Assembly (NCBI GenBank): GCA_009908505.1 | Contig: JAAAPD010000003.1 | Location: forward strand, 124,001 to 188,000 | Direction: 5' to 3' | DNA: 64,000 bases | Source: Alphaproteobacteria bacterium | GTDB taxonomy: Bacteria > Pseudomonadota > Alphaproteobacteria > Rhodobacterales > Rhodobacteraceae | Shown here: one piece after another, positions 37,342 through 47,552 of the stretch | Layout: each line of letters begins with the position of its first letter | How positions within the stretch are numbered: position 1 is the stretch's first letter | Notes under the pieces: generated by a model | What the model was told of the DNA's origin: nothing | What the model saw: the letters and a program-made list of their open reading frames with translations, nothing else | The model's database searches: none | Position numbers and translations under genes: made by a program

Positions 37342-38240
37342 CAGGCCGGTGAAAGGTCCGCGCGGGCCTCGTCCAACAGGCGCCCGGCCTCGGAGCCCTC
37401 GATGCGGGCGATGTCATCCTGGTATTTCAGGATCGCGCCCAGCGTGTCCGCGATGACCTGGGGGGACAGGTCGATGGCGTCCAATGCCAGCAGGCACTTG
37501 GCCCAGTCGATGGTCTCGGCCACGCCCGGGCGCTTGAACAGGTCCTCGCGGCGCAGCCGCTGGACGAAGGCGACGATCTCGCGGCTGAGGGTCTCGGTCG
37601 CCTCGGGGGCGCGGGCCTGCAGGATCTCGATCTCGCGCTCGAAGCTCGGATAATCGACCCAATGATAAAGACAGCGCCGCTTGAGCGCGTCATGCACCTC
37701 GCGCGTGCGGTTCGAGGTCAGGATGACGAGGGGCGGCTGGGGGGCCTTGATCGTGCCCAGTTCGGGGATCGTCACCTGGAAATCCGACAGCGCCTCCAGC
37801 AGGAAGGCCTCGAACGGTTCATCGGTGCGATCGATCTCGTCGATCAGCAGGACGGGCGCGCCGGCCCGATGCGGGCGCATGGCTTGAAGCAGGGGCCGCT
37901 CCACCAGGAAATCCCCAGAGAAAACAGAGCGTTGCAAAAGATTCTTGTCGGCATTCCCTTCTGCCTCGGCGGCCCGGATCGCGATCATCTGGGCGGGGAA
38001 GTTCCATTCGTAGACCGCGCTGGCCGAATCCAGCCCCTCGTAGCATTGAAGGCGGATCAGGTCGCGGCCGAGGGCGGCGGCAATGGCCTTGGCGATCTCG
38101 GTCTTGCCGGTGCCGGCCTCGCCCTCCAGGAACAGCGGCCGGCCCAGTTTCAGCGACAGGAACACCACTGTCGCCAGCGCCCGCCCGCAGACGTAATCCT
38201 GTGCGGCCAGGGCCGATTGCACCTCGTCAATGCTCTGCAT
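37341..38240 (-). CDS. MoxR-family AAA ATPase (CoxD-like)
   Basis: The 299-residue ATPase has Walker [10 protein letters not shown], Walker [13 protein letters not shown] and sensor [15 protein letters not shown], all typical of MoxR/CoxD proteins. It is translationally coupled to the VWA gene and should form with it an activation chaperone. ATG 38240 has a GGAGGA site; the longer frame lacks support. It is divergent from the acyl-CoA dehydrogenase gene. Confidence 0.9.
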   Translation of the reverse strand: MQSIDEVQSALAAQDYVCGRALATVVFLSLKLGRPLFLEGEAGTGKTEIAKAIAAALGRDLIRLQCYEGLDSASAVYEWNFPAQMIAIRAAEAEGNADKNLLQRSVFSGDFLVERPLLQAMRPHRAGAPVLLIDEIDRTDEPFEAFLLEALSDFQVTIPELGTIKAPQPPLVILTSNRTREVHDALKRRCLYHWVDYPSFEREIEILQARAPEATETLSREIVAFVQRLRREDLFKRPGVAETIDWAKCLLALDAIDLSPQVIADTLGAILKYQDDIARIEGSEAGRLLDEARADLSPA

Positions 38241-38351
38241 GTCGCCTCCTCCGATCCTTATGCTGCAAGGCGGGCGTGCCGGGGTCAAGCGACGCATTGC
38301 CCCGCCCCGCCCGACGCGCTAGGCCTTTGCCCGGATACAAAGGAGACCCAG

Positions 38352-39566
38352 ATGAGCGACCCGCACGCCCCCGGACATGGCCCTGAGCTTGGACAGTTCG
38401 ACTGGGCCGACGCCCTGCGGCTCGAATCACAGCTGACCGAGGACGAGCGCATGTTGCGCGACGCGGCCCACGAATTCGCGCAAACTCAGTTGCAGCCGCG
38501 GGTGCGCGACGCCTACGCGATGGAGGCCGCCGACCCGGCCATCTTCCGCGAGATGGGCGAAGCGGGTCTTCTGGGCGTGACCATACCCGAGGAATTCGGC
38601 GGTCTGGGCGCGGGTTACGTGACCTACGGGCTGGTCGCGCGCGAAATCGAGCGGGTCGATTCGGGCTATCGGTCGATGATGTCGGTGCAATCGAGCCTGG
38701 TCATGTATCCGATGCATGCCTATGGGTCCGACGAACAGAAACAGAAATACCTGCCGGGACTGGCCAGCGGTGAATTGATCGGCTGTTTCGGCCTGACCGA
38801 ACCGGATGCCGGCAGCGATCCGGCGGGCATGAAGACCCGCGCCGAAAAGACCGCCGACGGCTACCGGCTGACCGGGTCGAAAACCTGGATTTCCAACGCG
38901 CCCTTCGCCGATGTCTTCGTGGTCTGGGCCAAGTCCGACGCCCATGACGGCAAGATCCGCGGCTTCGTGCTGGACGCGGGCATGCCGGGCCTGTCCGCGC
39001 CCAAGATCGAGGGCAAGCTAAGCCTGCGCGCCTCGGTCACCGGCGAAATCGTCTTGGACGGCGTCGAGGTCGGTGAAGATGCACTCTTGCCCGGTGTTCA
39101 GGGGCTCAAGGGGCCGTTCGGCTGCCTCAACCGCGCGCGCTATGGCATCGCCTGGGGCGTTATGGGCGCGGCCGAGGCCTGCTGGCACGCGGCCCGCCAA
39201 TACGGGCTGGACCGCAAGCAGTTCAACCGGCCCATCGCCCAGACCCAGTTGTTTCAGAAGAAACTTGCCGACATGCAGACCGAGATCACCCTGGGCCTGC
39301 AAGGCGCGCTACAACTGGGCCGCCTGATGGAGGCGGGACAGGCCGCGCCCGAGGGAATCAGCCTGATGAAACGCAACAATTGCGGCAAGGCGCTGGATGT
39401 CGCCCGCCACGCCCGCGACATGCACGGGGGCAACGGCATTTCCGGCGAATTCGACGTGATCCGCCACATGATCAACCTGGAAACGGTCAATACCTACGAG
39501 GGCACCCATGACGTGCACGCCCTGATCCTGGGCCGTGCGCAGACGGGTCTGCAGGCCTTTTTCTAG
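38352..39566 (+). CDS. gcdH: Glutaryl-CoA dehydrogenase
   Basis: The 404-residue flavoenzyme belongs to the acyl-CoA dehydrogenase family, with [15 protein letters not shown] (FAD and substrate binding) and [18 protein letters not shown]. The catalytic Glu is in [16 protein letters not shown]. The glutaryl-CoA specific form is suggested by [20 protein letters not shown] and the Arg in [10 protein letters not shown]. It converts glutaryl-CoA to crotonyl-CoA plus CO2 in lysine/tryptophan breakdown. The start follows AAAGGAG. Confidence 0.93.
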   Translation: MSDPHAPGHGPELGQFDWADALRLESQLTEDERMLRDAAHEFAQTQLQPRVRDAYAMEAADPAIFREMGEAGLLGVTIPEEFGGLGAGYVTYGLVAREIERVDSGYRSMMSVQSSLVMYPMHAYGSDEQKQKYLPGLASGELIGCFGLTEPDAGSDPAGMKTRAEKTADGYRLTGSKTWISNAPFADVFVVWAKSDAHDGKIRGFVLDAGMPGLSAPKIEGKLSLRASVTGEIVLDGVEVGEDALLPGVQGLKGPFGCLNRARYGIAWGVMGAAEACWHAARQYGLDRKQFNRPIAQTQLFQKKLADMQTEITLGLQGALQLGRLMEAGQAAPEGISLMKRNNCGKALDVARHARDMHGGNGISGEFDVIRHMINLETVNTYEGTHDVHALILGRAQTGLQAFF

Positions 39567-39665
39567 GCGGATTTCGGCGCATTCCCGAAAATGGCCCCGG
39601 TCTTGCAAATTCTGGCCGCATATCCAGATCATGAAGGCCCGGGCACGAAAAACAGGCGAGGACAC

Positions 39666-40625
39666 ATGGCCGACCAGGAACAGCTATACGATTTGCAGCT
39701 GGAGGGGCTGGATGCCGAGGAGTGGCGGGCGCGCGTCGAGGAGGTCTGCCACCAGATCGGGCATTGCGAAACCCTGGGCAAGCATTACCTTGCCATGCAG
39801 CTGGATGCCGGCCCACGCCTGTTCGTAAGTTTCGAAAACATCCCCTCTGCACGCAAGTTCAACCCCGAGGCGGCCCCGCGTGGCTGGCTTCTGGCACGTG
39901 ATCGCGGCTGGTCCTGCCTGACCATCCTGGCCAAGGATCCCGAGAACTGGTTCCGCGATCCGGCCATCTACGCCTTCTTCGACCGGCTGATCGACGATGG
40001 CTATTTCGATGAATTCGAGGACGTGCTGTTCTACGGCGCGGGCGGTGCGGGCTATGCCGCCGCGGCCTTTTCGGTCAGCGCGCCCGAGGCACGGGTGCTG
40101 GCGCTGCGCCCGCAGGCCACGCTGGACCCGGCCCGCACGCCCTGGGATCGCCGCTTCATGGCGCAGCGCGCCAAGGATTTCACCAGCCGGTTCGGCTATG
40201 CCCCCATGATGCTGGAAACCGCCAGCCAGGCCTGGATCGTCCATGACCCGCTGGTGCCCGAGGACGCGATGCACGCAACCCTGTTCGAGGCGCCGAACAC
40301 GATACTGCTGCGCACGCCGCATCTGGGCCTGACACCGGAACGCGACCTGTCGCTCATGCGCGTGCTCGACGACATCATCGACGAGGCGATGGACGGCACG
40401 CTCGATGCCGACAGCTTCGCCGGCTACTGGCGGGCGCGGCAGGGGCACCTGCCCTATCTGCGCACGCTTTTTCACATTCTGGAAGAAGATGGCCGCGATG
40501 GATTGCTGGCCCGGCTTTGCAGGTTCGTGCTGCGCGACACCAATCGCCCGCTCTTCGCCAAGAAACTGGCCCAGATCGAGGCCCGCACCGCCGAAGAGAC
40601 GAGCACGGAAACCGAGAACGCCTAG
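39666..40625 (+). CDS. Conserved Rhodobacterales protein with alpha/beta-hydrolase-like core
   Basis: This 319-residue soluble protein has no secure function. A central segment DVLFYGAGGAGYAAAAFSVSAPEARVLALRPQ looks like the strand, nucleophile turn and helix of an alpha/beta hydrolase, but with no Ser in the turn (GAGGAG). Relatives are sometimes named phosphoadenosine phosphosulfate reductase. I see neither its PAPS-binding loop nor its catalytic ECGxH Cys, so that name is unsupported. ATG 39666 follows an AGGCGAGGA site. Its stop overlaps the opposing membrane protein gene by four bases. Confidence 0.7.
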   Translation: MADQEQLYDLQLEGLDAEEWRARVEEVCHQIGHCETLGKHYLAMQLDAGPRLFVSFENIPSARKFNPEAAPRGWLLARDRGWSCLTILAKDPENWFRDPAIYAFFDRLIDDGYFDEFEDVLFYGAGGAGYAAAAFSVSAPEARVLALRPQATLDPARTPWDRRFMAQRAKDFTSRFGYAPMMLETASQAWIVHDPLVPEDAMHATLFEAPNTILLRTPHLGLTPERDLSLMRVLDDIIDEAMDGTLDADSFAGYWRARQGHLPYLRTLFHILEEDGRDGLLARLCRFVLRDTNRPLFAKKLAQIEARTAEETSTETENA

Positions 40626-40903
40626 CGCCCGCGCCGTTCCAGCGCGGCCTGTGCCGCCGCCAGAAGGCGCAGGGCGAAATAGCCCATGGCGGCCGCGATG
40701 GCGACGCCCAGCGGCGATCCGGTATCGAAGAGTGCGCACAACACGCCCGCCCCGACCAGCGCCAGCATGAAGGCCAGCAGGCGCGTTTCGCCCTCATCGA
40801 GCGGGATATGCGGGGCCATGGCCCGGGCCAAGGGCCGTGCCAGCGGGGCCTCAATATGCGGGGTCAGGAACCCCGCGACGAATGCGATGATGAAACCGAA
40901 CAT
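40622..40903 (-). CDS. Small hypothetical membrane protein
   Basis: The 93-residue protein has about three hydrophobic segments (MFGFIIAFVAGFLTP, LLAFMLALVGAGVLCAL, VAIAAAMGYFALRLLAAA). I do not recognise a family. ATG 40903 has a GGAGG site six bases upstream, which favours a real gene. It is divergent from pyrC and converges with the 39666 gene. Confidence 0.65.
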   Translation of the reverse strand: MFGFIIAFVAGFLTPHIEAPLARPLARAMAPHIPLDEGETRLLAFMLALVGAGVLCALFDTGSPLGVAIAAAMGYFALRLLAAAQAALERRGR

Positions 40904-41028
40904 GCCGTCCTCCGTGAACTGACATAGATTTGGGCAGGATGGCCCGCCGTTCAAGACGAAAACGCATCCCGCATCCATCGGAGGAATGCAGGCTGGAAAG
41001 CACGGGCGCGACGGTGTATGGCCACCCC

Positions 41029-42081
41029 ATGACCAAACCCGCTCCGACCCGGCTGACGATCCGCCGCCCCGATGATTGGCACCTCCATCTGCGCGATGGC
41101 GAGATGCTCAGGGGTGTTCTGCCACATTCCGCCGCCCATTTCGGCCGCGCGATCATCATGCCCAACCTCGTGCCGCCGGTCGTCACCGGGGCGCAGGCCG
41201 CCGCCTATCGCGACCGGATCATGGCCGCCCTGCCCGAGGGCAGCGGATTTCGCCCGCTGATGACGCTCTACCTGACCGAGGACACGGACCCCGAGGACGT
41301 GGCCCGTGCCCATGCTGACGGTCTGGTGACGGCGGTGAAACTCTATCCCGCGGGGGCGACTACGAATTCGGCCAGCGGCGTGCGCGATTTCGACAAGGTG
41401 CGCCCGGTGTTGGAAAAGATGGCCGAGATCGGCTGCCCCTTATGTGTTCATGGCGAAGTGACCGACCCCGAGGTGGACATTTTCGACCGCGAGGCGGTGT
41501 TCATCGACAAGGTGCTCAAGCCCATTCGCAAGAAGACCCCGGACCTGCGCGTAGTCATGGAACATGTCACGACGCAGGACGCGGTGGACTACGTCCGTGA
41601 CACCCACAAGAACCTGGCCGCGACGATCACCACGCATCACCTGATCATCAACCGCAACGATATCCTGGTGGGCGGGATCAAGCCGCATTACTACTGCCTG
41701 CCCGTGGCCAAGCGCGAACGTCACCGCATCGCGCTGGTCCAGGCCGCCACCAGCGGCGACAAGCGGTTTTTCCTGGGCACCGACAGCGCCCCGCATACCG
41801 ATGCCAACAAGTTGCAGCCCTGCGGTTGTGCAGGCTGTTTCACCGCGCCCAACACGATGTCTTGCTTGGCGGAAGTTTTCGAAGTTTCCAAGAAGCTCAA
41901 CCAGCTGGAGGCCTTTGCCTCGCTCAATGGGCCGCGCTTCTACGGCCTTCCCGTCAACGAGGATACGATCACCCTGACCAAGGGCGATGCGGTGGACTAC
42001 CCCACGCAGGTCGAAACCGGCGACGGGCCGGTCACGGTCTTCGATCCCGGCTTCCCGCTGCATTGGCGGGTCGAAGCCTGA
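41029..42081 (+). CDS. pyrC: Dihydroorotase
   Basis: PyrC closes carbamoyl-aspartate to dihydroorotate in pyrimidine synthesis. The 350-residue type II enzyme shows the metal-binding [10 protein letters not shown], the carboxylated Lys region [40 protein letters not shown] and the catalytic Asp in GTDSAPH. The ribosome site before ATG 41029 is weak, but homologues begin at this [17 protein letters not shown] segment. It is followed 52 bases later by pyrE. Confidence 0.96.
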   Translation: MTKPAPTRLTIRRPDDWHLHLRDGEMLRGVLPHSAAHFGRAIIMPNLVPPVVTGAQAAAYRDRIMAALPEGSGFRPLMTLYLTEDTDPEDVARAHADGLVTAVKLYPAGATTNSASGVRDFDKVRPVLEKMAEIGCPLCVHGEVTDPEVDIFDREAVFIDKVLKPIRKKTPDLRVVMEHVTTQDAVDYVRDTHKNLAATITTHHLIINRNDILVGGIKPHYYCLPVAKRERHRIALVQAATSGDKRFFLGTDSAPHTDANKLQPCGCAGCFTAPNTMSCLAEVFEVSKKLNQLEAFASLNGPRFYGLPVNEDTITLTKGDAVDYPTQVETGDGPVTVFDPGFPLHWRVEA

Positions 42082-42133
42082 GTCGCCGGGCCGTCAAAAG
42101 AATCGCACCGACAAAAACAGGAGTCCCGCGGCC

Positions 42134-42808
42134 ATGATCCCCGCCTCTTTCCCCGACAAGTCCGAGATCGCCCGCCTGACCGCACGGATGCTGATCGAGA
42201 TCGAGGCCATCCATTTCAACGCGCGCGCGCCCTTTACCCATGCCAGCGGCAAGCGGGCCCCGACCTATATCGATTGCCGCAGGTTGATCTCCTACCCCCG
42301 GCTGCGGTCGGTCCTTATGGACTTCCTGGCGGTGACGGTGATGCGCGAGGCCGGCTTCGAGGCCTTCGACAACATCGCCGGCGGCGAAACTGCGGGAATC
42401 CCCTTTGCCGCCTTCGTGGCCGAGCGGCTGGCCCTGCCCATGACCTATGTGCGCAAGAAACCGAAAGGGTATGGCCGGAACGCCAGGATCGAGGGCGCCA
42501 TGTCGGATGGCGAGCGCGTGCTGCTGGTCGAGGACCTGACCACCGATGGCGGCTCGAAACTGTCCTTCGTGTATGCGATCCGCGACACCGGCGCGACATG
42601 CCGGCACACGGCCGTGGTCTTCTATTACGGCATCCATGCCGGGGTCGAGGAATCGCTGGCCGAGCATGACGTGAACCTCATCCACCTGTGCACCTGGTGG
42701 GACGTCCTGGCCGAGGCCCGCGCAATGCAGGCCTTCGATGCCGAGACCCTGGACGAGGTCGAATCCTACCTGCGCGACCCTGCCGGCTGGGCCGAGGCCC
42801 GAGGATAA
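42134..42808 (+). CDS. pyrE: Orotate phosphoribosyltransferase
   Basis: PyrE joins orotate and PRPP to make OMP, the next-but-one step after dihydroorotase. The 224-residue product carries the PRPP-binding motif [14 protein letters not shown] and the mobile-loop lysines in [10 protein letters not shown]. It sits in a pyrC-pyrE pair. The start at 42134 ([15 protein letters not shown]) gives the expected N-terminus. Confidence 0.95.
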   Translation: MIPASFPDKSEIARLTARMLIEIEAIHFNARAPFTHASGKRAPTYIDCRRLISYPRLRSVLMDFLAVTVMREAGFEAFDNIAGGETAGIPFAAFVAERLALPMTYVRKKPKGYGRNARIEGAMSDGERVLLVEDLTTDGGSKLSFVYAIRDTGATCRHTAVVFYYGIHAGVEESLAEHDVNLIHLCTWWDVLAEARAMQAFDAETLDEVESYLRDPAGWAEARG

Positions 42809-43041
42809 GCGGAAATTTCTTGGGGAAAACCTGTGGGCGAAATCGCGGGTTTTCCCGGCATCCGCACACGGTTTGCCCATATCTGGATGCTCTTGGACAG
42901 CGCCCCACCAGATATGCTATGACCCATGCGACCCGTAGGCTTGCGCACAGCTTGACCACAGACTTTTGCAGATAGCATGCGCCGGGCGCTGCGGTTAAAC
43001 CGTCAGCTTGGGACAGACGGGTCGGATTCGGGGCAGAGCAA
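42809..43041. other. pyrE-dnaB intergenic region with two inverted repeats
   Basis: This 233-base gap holds two perfect 9-bp inverted repeats. GGGAAAACC (42823-42831) pairs with GGTTTTCCC (42848-42856), a likely hairpin just after pyrE but without a T-run. CATATCTGG (42878-42886) pairs with CCAGATATG (42908-42916) around a 21-base spacer. A TTGACC/TAGCAT pair (42952-42978, 15-base spacing) is a weak dnaB promoter candidate. No RNA gene was recognised. Confidence 0.5.
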
Positions 43042-44529
43042 ATGAACGAAATCTCCACATTCAATGCCAGCGGCACCGACACCGAGGGCACCGAGCAAAT
43101 GCCCCATTCGATCGAGGCCGAACAGCAACTTCTCGGCGCGATCCTGACCAATAACGATGTCTTCGACCGCATTGCCTCCATCGTGCGGCCCGACCACTTC
43201 TACGACCCGGTCCATGCCCGGATCTTCGAGACCGCAGCCGCGCGGATCCAGAAGAACGCCCTCGCCTCTCCCGTGACGCTCAAGGCGTTCCTGGAGGACG
43301 ACGAGGGTCTGAAGGAACTGGGCGGCCCGCCCTACCTGGCACGACTGGCCGGCGCCGCGATTTCGGCATTTGCGGCGCGCGACTACGCGCAGATGATCTA
43401 TGACCTCGCAGTGCGCCGCGAACTGATCCAGGTCGGGCAGGAAATCTCGTCCAAGGCAGCGCGGGTCAATGTGGACAGCGAGCCGAAAGAACAGATCGTC
43501 GAGGCCGAGCAGAAGCTATACCAGCTGGCCGAACAGGGCCAGTCCGAAAGCGGTTTTCAGAGCTTTCTCAAGGCTGTGACCGACGCGGTTAATGTCGCCA
43601 ACGCGGCCTATCAGCGCGAGGGCGGGCTGGCGGGCGTGTCCACCGGCCTGGTCGACATGGACCAGAAGCTGGGCGGGCTGCATTCCTCGGACCTGCTGAT
43701 CCTTGCCGGTCGCCCGTCCATGGGGAAAACCTCGCTGGCAACCAATATCGCCTTCAACGTGGCCAAGGCCTACAAGCGCGGCAAGTTGACGGATGGCACC
43801 GAGGGCGCCGTGGATGGTGGCGTCGTGGGGTTCTTCAGCCTGGAGATGAGCGCCGAGCAGCTGGCCGGCCGGATCCTGGCCGAGGCCTCGGAAATCTCGT
43901 CCCACAAGATCCGCCAGGGCGACATGGACGAGGCCGAGTTCCGCCGCTTCGTGGATGCCGCCAAGGAACTGGAGGCCTGCCCGCTCTTCATCGACGACAC
44001 CCCGGCCCTGCCGATTTCCCAGGTCGCCGCCCGCGCGCGGCGACTGAAACGGACCCACGGGCTGGACCTTCTGATCGTCGACTACCTGCAATTGCTGCGG
44101 GGCAACGCCGACAACCGGGTCCAGGAGATCGCCGAGATCTCCATGGGCCTCAAGGCCATTGCCAAGGAGCTGGACATCCCCGTCGTGGCGCTGTCGCAGC
44201 TGTCGCGCCAGGTGGAAAGCCGTGACGACAAGCGGCCGCAGCTGTCCGACCTTCGCGAATCCGGTTCGATCGAGCAGGACGCGGACGTGGTCATGTTCGT
44301 CTTCCGCGAAGAGTATTACGTCGAACGGGAAAAACCCTCGGATGACCGGCTGGACGAAATGGCCGCCTGGCAGGAACGCATGGCGCGTCTGCACGGCAAG
44401 GCCGAGGTGATCATCGGCAAGCAGCGGCACGGCCCCATCGGCACGGTCGAGCTGTCCTTCGAAAGCCAGTTCACCCGGTTCGGCAACCTCGTCAAACCGT
44501 GGCAGCAGGGCGGCGGCGATTTCGGCTGA
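43042..44529 (+). CDS. dnaB: Replicative DNA helicase DnaB
   Basis: The 495-residue protein has the DnaB N-terminal domain (MPHSIEAEQQLLGAIL, about 20-130), a linker, and the RecA-like motor with Walker A GRPSMGKTS, FFSLEMSAEQLAGR, LLIVDYLQLLRG and LSQLSRQVESRDDKRPQLSDLR. It is the hexameric helicase at chromosomal forks. The linker segment KRGKLTDGTEGAVDGG is a small insertion seen in alphaproteobacterial DnaB. alr follows 57 bases downstream. Confidence 0.97.
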   Translation: MNEISTFNASGTDTEGTEQMPHSIEAEQQLLGAILTNNDVFDRIASIVRPDHFYDPVHARIFETAAARIQKNALASPVTLKAFLEDDEGLKELGGPPYLARLAGAAISAFAARDYAQMIYDLAVRRELIQVGQEISSKAARVNVDSEPKEQIVEAEQKLYQLAEQGQSESGFQSFLKAVTDAVNVANAAYQREGGLAGVSTGLVDMDQKLGGLHSSDLLILAGRPSMGKTSLATNIAFNVAKAYKRGKLTDGTEGAVDGGVVGFFSLEMSAEQLAGRILAEASEISSHKIRQGDMDEAEFRRFVDAAKELEACPLFIDDTPALPISQVAARARRLKRTHGLDLLIVDYLQLLRGNADNRVQEIAEISMGLKAIAKELDIPVVALSQLSRQVESRDDKRPQLSDLRESGSIEQDADVVMFVFREEYYVEREKPSDDRLDEMAAWQERMARLHGKAEVIIGKQRHGPIGTVELSFESQFTRFGNLVKPWQQGGGDFG

Positions 44530-44586
44530 GGCCGGCGCGCAAAACCGCGCTTGCCCCCTTGCCTGCCACCTGTCAAAACCGCGCCC

Positions 44587-45624
44587 ATGTCGACTGGTTT
44601 TTTGAATATTGATCTGACGGCGCTGGCCCATAACTGGCAGGCGCTGGATGCGATGACGAGTGTTGAGACCGCCGCCGTGGTCAAGGCCGACGCCTACGGG
44701 CTGGGGGTGGACAAGGTGGCGCGCGCCCTTGCGCGTGCGGGGGCCAAAACGTTCTTCGTGGCCGTGGCCGAGGAAGGCGTGAAACTGCGCCAGGCCCTTG
44801 GGCCGAACCCCACCATATGCGTCTTTTCCGGCCACATGCGCGGCGATACGGACATGATCGGCGACATGGGCCTGACGCCCATGATCAACACGGTCGGCCA
44901 GCTGACCCGGCACCTTGAAAGCCTGCCGGGCCATCCCTTCGGCATCCAGCTGGATACCGGCATGAACCGCCTTGGCATGGAGATCGACGACTGGGCCAGC
45001 GTGGCCGAGATCGCGCTGGGGCAGAACTGCCGGCTTGTCATGAGCCACCTGGCCTGCGCCGACGAACCCGATCATCCGATGAACCGCCAGCAACTGGACC
45101 AGTTCCACCTGATGACCGACGGGATCGACGTGCCCCGCTCGCTGGCGCAGACCGGGGGGATCCTGCTGGGGCCCGAGTATCATTTCGAGCTGACGCGGCC
45201 GGGGGTCGGGCTTTATGGTGGGCTGCCCTTCGCCGATGCGCAGCCCGTGGCCCATCTCGACCTGCCGGTGATCCAGCTGCGCGACGTGGCGCCGGGCGAA
45301 ACCGTAGGCTACGGCAACACCTGGACGGCCGATCGGCCGACGAGGCTGGTCACGGTGGCGGCGGGCTATGCCGACGGCGTTCATCGTATCCTGTCGGGCA
45401 ACCTTCAGCTTTGGCATGGCAGCCACCCGGTGCCCGTGGTGGGCCGCGTGTCGATGGACCTGATCACCGTGGATGTCACCGACCTGGACGAGGTGCCGGG
45501 GTCGCTGTCGCTGTTATCCGCCAATCAGACGGTCGATCATATCGCCGACCGGGCCGGGACGATCGGCTACGAGGTACTGACCTCGCTCGGCGGCCGCTAC
45601 CAGCGGCGGTATTCCGGGCAATGA
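44587..45624 (+). CDS. alr: Alanine racemase
   Basis: Alr makes D-alanine for peptidoglycan. The 345-residue PLP enzyme has the cofactor lysine in [12 protein letters not shown] (about residue 34), the substrate-side motif [10 protein letters not shown], and the second catalytic Tyr region in [10 protein letters not shown]. The C-terminal [15 protein letters not shown] is also typical. Its stop overlaps the mlaE start (ATGA). Confidence 0.94.
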   Translation: MSTGFLNIDLTALAHNWQALDAMTSVETAAVVKADAYGLGVDKVARALARAGAKTFFVAVAEEGVKLRQALGPNPTICVFSGHMRGDTDMIGDMGLTPMINTVGQLTRHLESLPGHPFGIQLDTGMNRLGMEIDDWASVAEIALGQNCRLVMSHLACADEPDHPMNRQQLDQFHLMTDGIDVPRSLAQTGGILLGPEYHFELTRPGVGLYGGLPFADAQPVAHLDLPVIQLRDVAPGETVGYGNTWTADRPTRLVTVAAGYADGVHRILSGNLQLWHGSHPVPVVGRVSMDLITVDVTDLDEVPGSLSLLSANQTVDHIADRAGTIGYEVLTSLGGRYQRRYSGQ

Positions 45625-46397
45625 GGCGCCCTCTGGGTGCCATAGGGGCCACTGTGCTGGGCCTTCTGGCCGCGATCGGGCGGCTTGCGCTTTTCGTGGG
45701 CGAAACCGTGTCGCACCTGGTCCGGCCGCCCTTCTACCCGCGCGAATTTGGCCATGCCTTGGTCCAGATCGGCTATTTCTCGCTGCCCGTGGTCGGGTTG
45801 ACCGCGCTGTTCACCGGCGGCGCGCTGGCCCTGCAGATCTATGCGGGCGGGTCGCGTTTCGATGCGCAGGCCGTGGTGCCGCAGATCGTGGCCATCGGCA
45901 TGGTGCGCGAACTGGGCCCGGTCCTGGTGGGGCTGATGATCGCGGCGCGGGTGACATCCAGCATCGCCGCCGAGATCGCCACCATGAAGGTGACCGAACA
46001 GATCGACGCGCTGGTGACGCTGTCGACCCATCCGATGAAATACCTCACCCTGCCGAGGGTGCTGGCCGCAACGCTGGTCATGCCCGTGCTGGTCGGCATC
46101 GGCGACATCATCGGCATTTTCGGCGGCTATCTTGTCGGAACGGAACGGTTGGGCTTCAACTCTGCCGCCTATCTCAAGAATACCGCCGACTTCCTGACCC
46201 GGCTCGACATCATCTCGTCGCTGGTCAAGGGCGCGGTCTTCGGCTTCATCGCGGCGCTGATGGGATGTTATTACGGGATGCAATCGGACCGTGGTGCCAT
46301 GGGCGTGGGCCGGGCCACGAAATCCTCGGTCGTGGCGGCCGCCGTGCTGATCCTGGCGGCCAACTTCCTTTTGACAGAGGCGTTCTTTTCCGCATGA
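45621..46397 (+). CDS. mlaE: MlaE-type ABC transporter permease
   Basis: The 258-residue permease has five hydrophobic segments and the MlaE family motif [36 protein letters not shown] in shortened form ([10 protein letters not shown]...AGRVGAAIAAE type). MlaE is the membrane core of the phospholipid-trafficking system that keeps the outer membrane asymmetric. It is coupled to alr upstream and mlaF downstream through ATGA overlaps. No MlaD-like MCE gene follows. Confidence 0.9.
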   Translation: MRRPLGAIGATVLGLLAAIGRLALFVGETVSHLVRPPFYPREFGHALVQIGYFSLPVVGLTALFTGGALALQIYAGGSRFDAQAVVPQIVAIGMVRELGPVLVGLMIAARVTSSIAAEIATMKVTEQIDALVTLSTHPMKYLTLPRVLAATLVMPVLVGIGDIIGIFGGYLVGTERLGFNSAAYLKNTADFLTRLDIISSLVKGAVFGFIAALMGCYYGMQSDRGAMGVGRATKSSVVAAAVLILAANFLLTEAFFSA

Positions 46398-47140
46398 TCC
46401 TGCTGAGTGACCTGCACAAGACCTTTGGCACCAACGCAGTGCTGCGCGGCGTGGACCTGCACGTGCCCCGCGGTGAAAGCATGGTGGTCATCGGCGGGTC
46501 GGGCACCGGCAAGTCGGTGCTGATCAAGTGCATTCTCGGGCTGATCACGCCCGACAGCGGCACAATCGCGGTCGACGGGCAGGACGTGACCCGCGCCGAC
46601 CGCGATGCGTTCCTGGCTCGGTTCGGGATGCTGTTCCAGGGCGGGGCGCTGTTCGACAGCCTGCCGGTCTGGCAGAACGTCGCCTTCCGCCTGCTGCGCG
46701 GCAGCCTGAAACGGCCCAAACCCGAGGCGCGCGAGGTGGCCATCGAAAAACTGCGCCGGGTTGGCCTGTCCCCGGATGTGGCCGACCGCCTACCCGCCGA
46801 ACTGTCGGGGGGCATGCAGAAACGCGTGGGGCTGGCCCGCGCAATCGCCGCCGAGCCCGAGATCATCTTTTTCGACGAACCCACCACGGGGCTGGACCCG
46901 ATCATGGCGGGCGTCATCAACGACCTGATCCGCGAAATCGTGACCGAGATGGGCGCCACCGCCATCACCATTACCCATGACATGGCCAGCGTGCGGGCCA
47001 TCGCAGATGACGTGGCCATGCTGCATGCGGGCAAGGTGCGCTGGTCCGGACCGGTGGGCCAGATGGACGACAGCGGCGATCCCTACCTGCACCAGTTCAT
47101 CACCGGCAGCGCCGAGGGCCCGATCGAGGCGATAAGGTAA
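46394..47140 (+). CDS. mlaF: MlaF-type ABC transporter ATP-binding protein
   Basis: The 248-residue ATPase carries Walker A GGSGTGKSV, a Q-loop MLFQGGALFDSLPVWQNV typical of MlaF, signature LSGGMQKRVGLARA and Walker B IIFFDEPTTGLDPI. It powers the MlaE permease. The start overlaps the mlaE stop. The usual third partner, MlaD, is missing downstream and may be encoded elsewhere. Confidence 0.91.
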   Translation: MILLSDLHKTFGTNAVLRGVDLHVPRGESMVVIGGSGTGKSVLIKCILGLITPDSGTIAVDGQDVTRADRDAFLARFGMLFQGGALFDSLPVWQNVAFRLLRGSLKRPKPEAREVAIEKLRRVGLSPDVADRLPAELSGGMQKRVGLARAIAAEPEIIFFDEPTTGLDPIMAGVINDLIREIVTEMGATAITITHDMASVRAIADDVAMLHAGKVRWSGPVGQMDDSGDPYLHQFITGSAEGPIEAIR

Positions 47141-47146
47141 CCCCCG

Positions 47147-47311
47147 ATGGACCCGGCCCAGGCCCCGTTTCCGTCTTGGTTGGCCTTCGCGATATCCGCC
47201 CTTGCGGGTCTGGCGCTCGTCGGCTTCGCGGCCCGGACCATGCTACGCGTGCCGAAATGGGCGGGGGTTCTTGGTCGGCGTGGTGGTGGTCTGGCCGGTT
47301 CGGAGGCGTAG
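47147..47311 (+). CDS. Possible small membrane protein (54 residues)
   Basis: A short ORF six bases after mlaF reads MDPAQAPFPSWLAFAISALAGLALVGFAARTM and then turns Gly/Arg-rich, giving one hydrophobic segment. Only a weak AAGG site precedes it. After the GGGGG run near 47263, the next frame encodes a second hydrophobic stretch (FLVGVVVVWPVRRRR). One base fewer would therefore give a two-helix protein. It may be a damaged or mis-sequenced gene, or spurious. Confidence 0.35.
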   Translation: MDPAQAPFPSWLAFAISALAGLALVGFAARTMLRVPKWAGVLGRRGGGLAGSEA

Positions 47312-47523
47312 AACCATTTCTGGGGGATCGCCCAGGCATTCGCCGGCCCCTGACCCCGCTCGAACGATTCGCGCGGCCCGGCCGTTTGCCCCAAACCGTG
47401 ATTTTCCGGGCGAACAATGGACTCGCTTGGCCGGCATCGTTGCGATTTGGTAAACTCGTCACGCTCTTCACCAGATTTTGCGCGCCATTGGCTGGCCTGA
47501 GACACGGCGTGAGATTTTCCCCT

Positions 47524-47552
47524 TTGGTAATCGGCGGAACATTGCCTATCAT
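47524..47552 (+). promoter_or_regulatory. Candidate promoter for the 47596 gene
   Basis: TTGGTA (47524-47529) and TATCAT (47547-47552) are separated by exactly 17 bases, about 44 bases before the start codon, in the AT-richer end of the 284-base gap 47312-47595. The rest of that gap shows no recognisable gene or RNA. Confidence 0.4.

Noticed and set aside
36181..37653. A 490-codon plus-strand frame opposite the VWA and MoxR genes
   Set aside because: It crosses the junction of two well-supported coupled genes and has no family motif.
39666..40625. Phosphoadenosine phosphosulfate reductase
   Set aside because: Neither the PAPS-binding loop nor the catalytic ECGxH cysteine motif is present.
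43516..45426. A 636-codon minus-strand frame across dnaB and alr
   Set aside because: It spans two complete plus-strand genes and shows only His/Gly/Asp-rich shadow composition.
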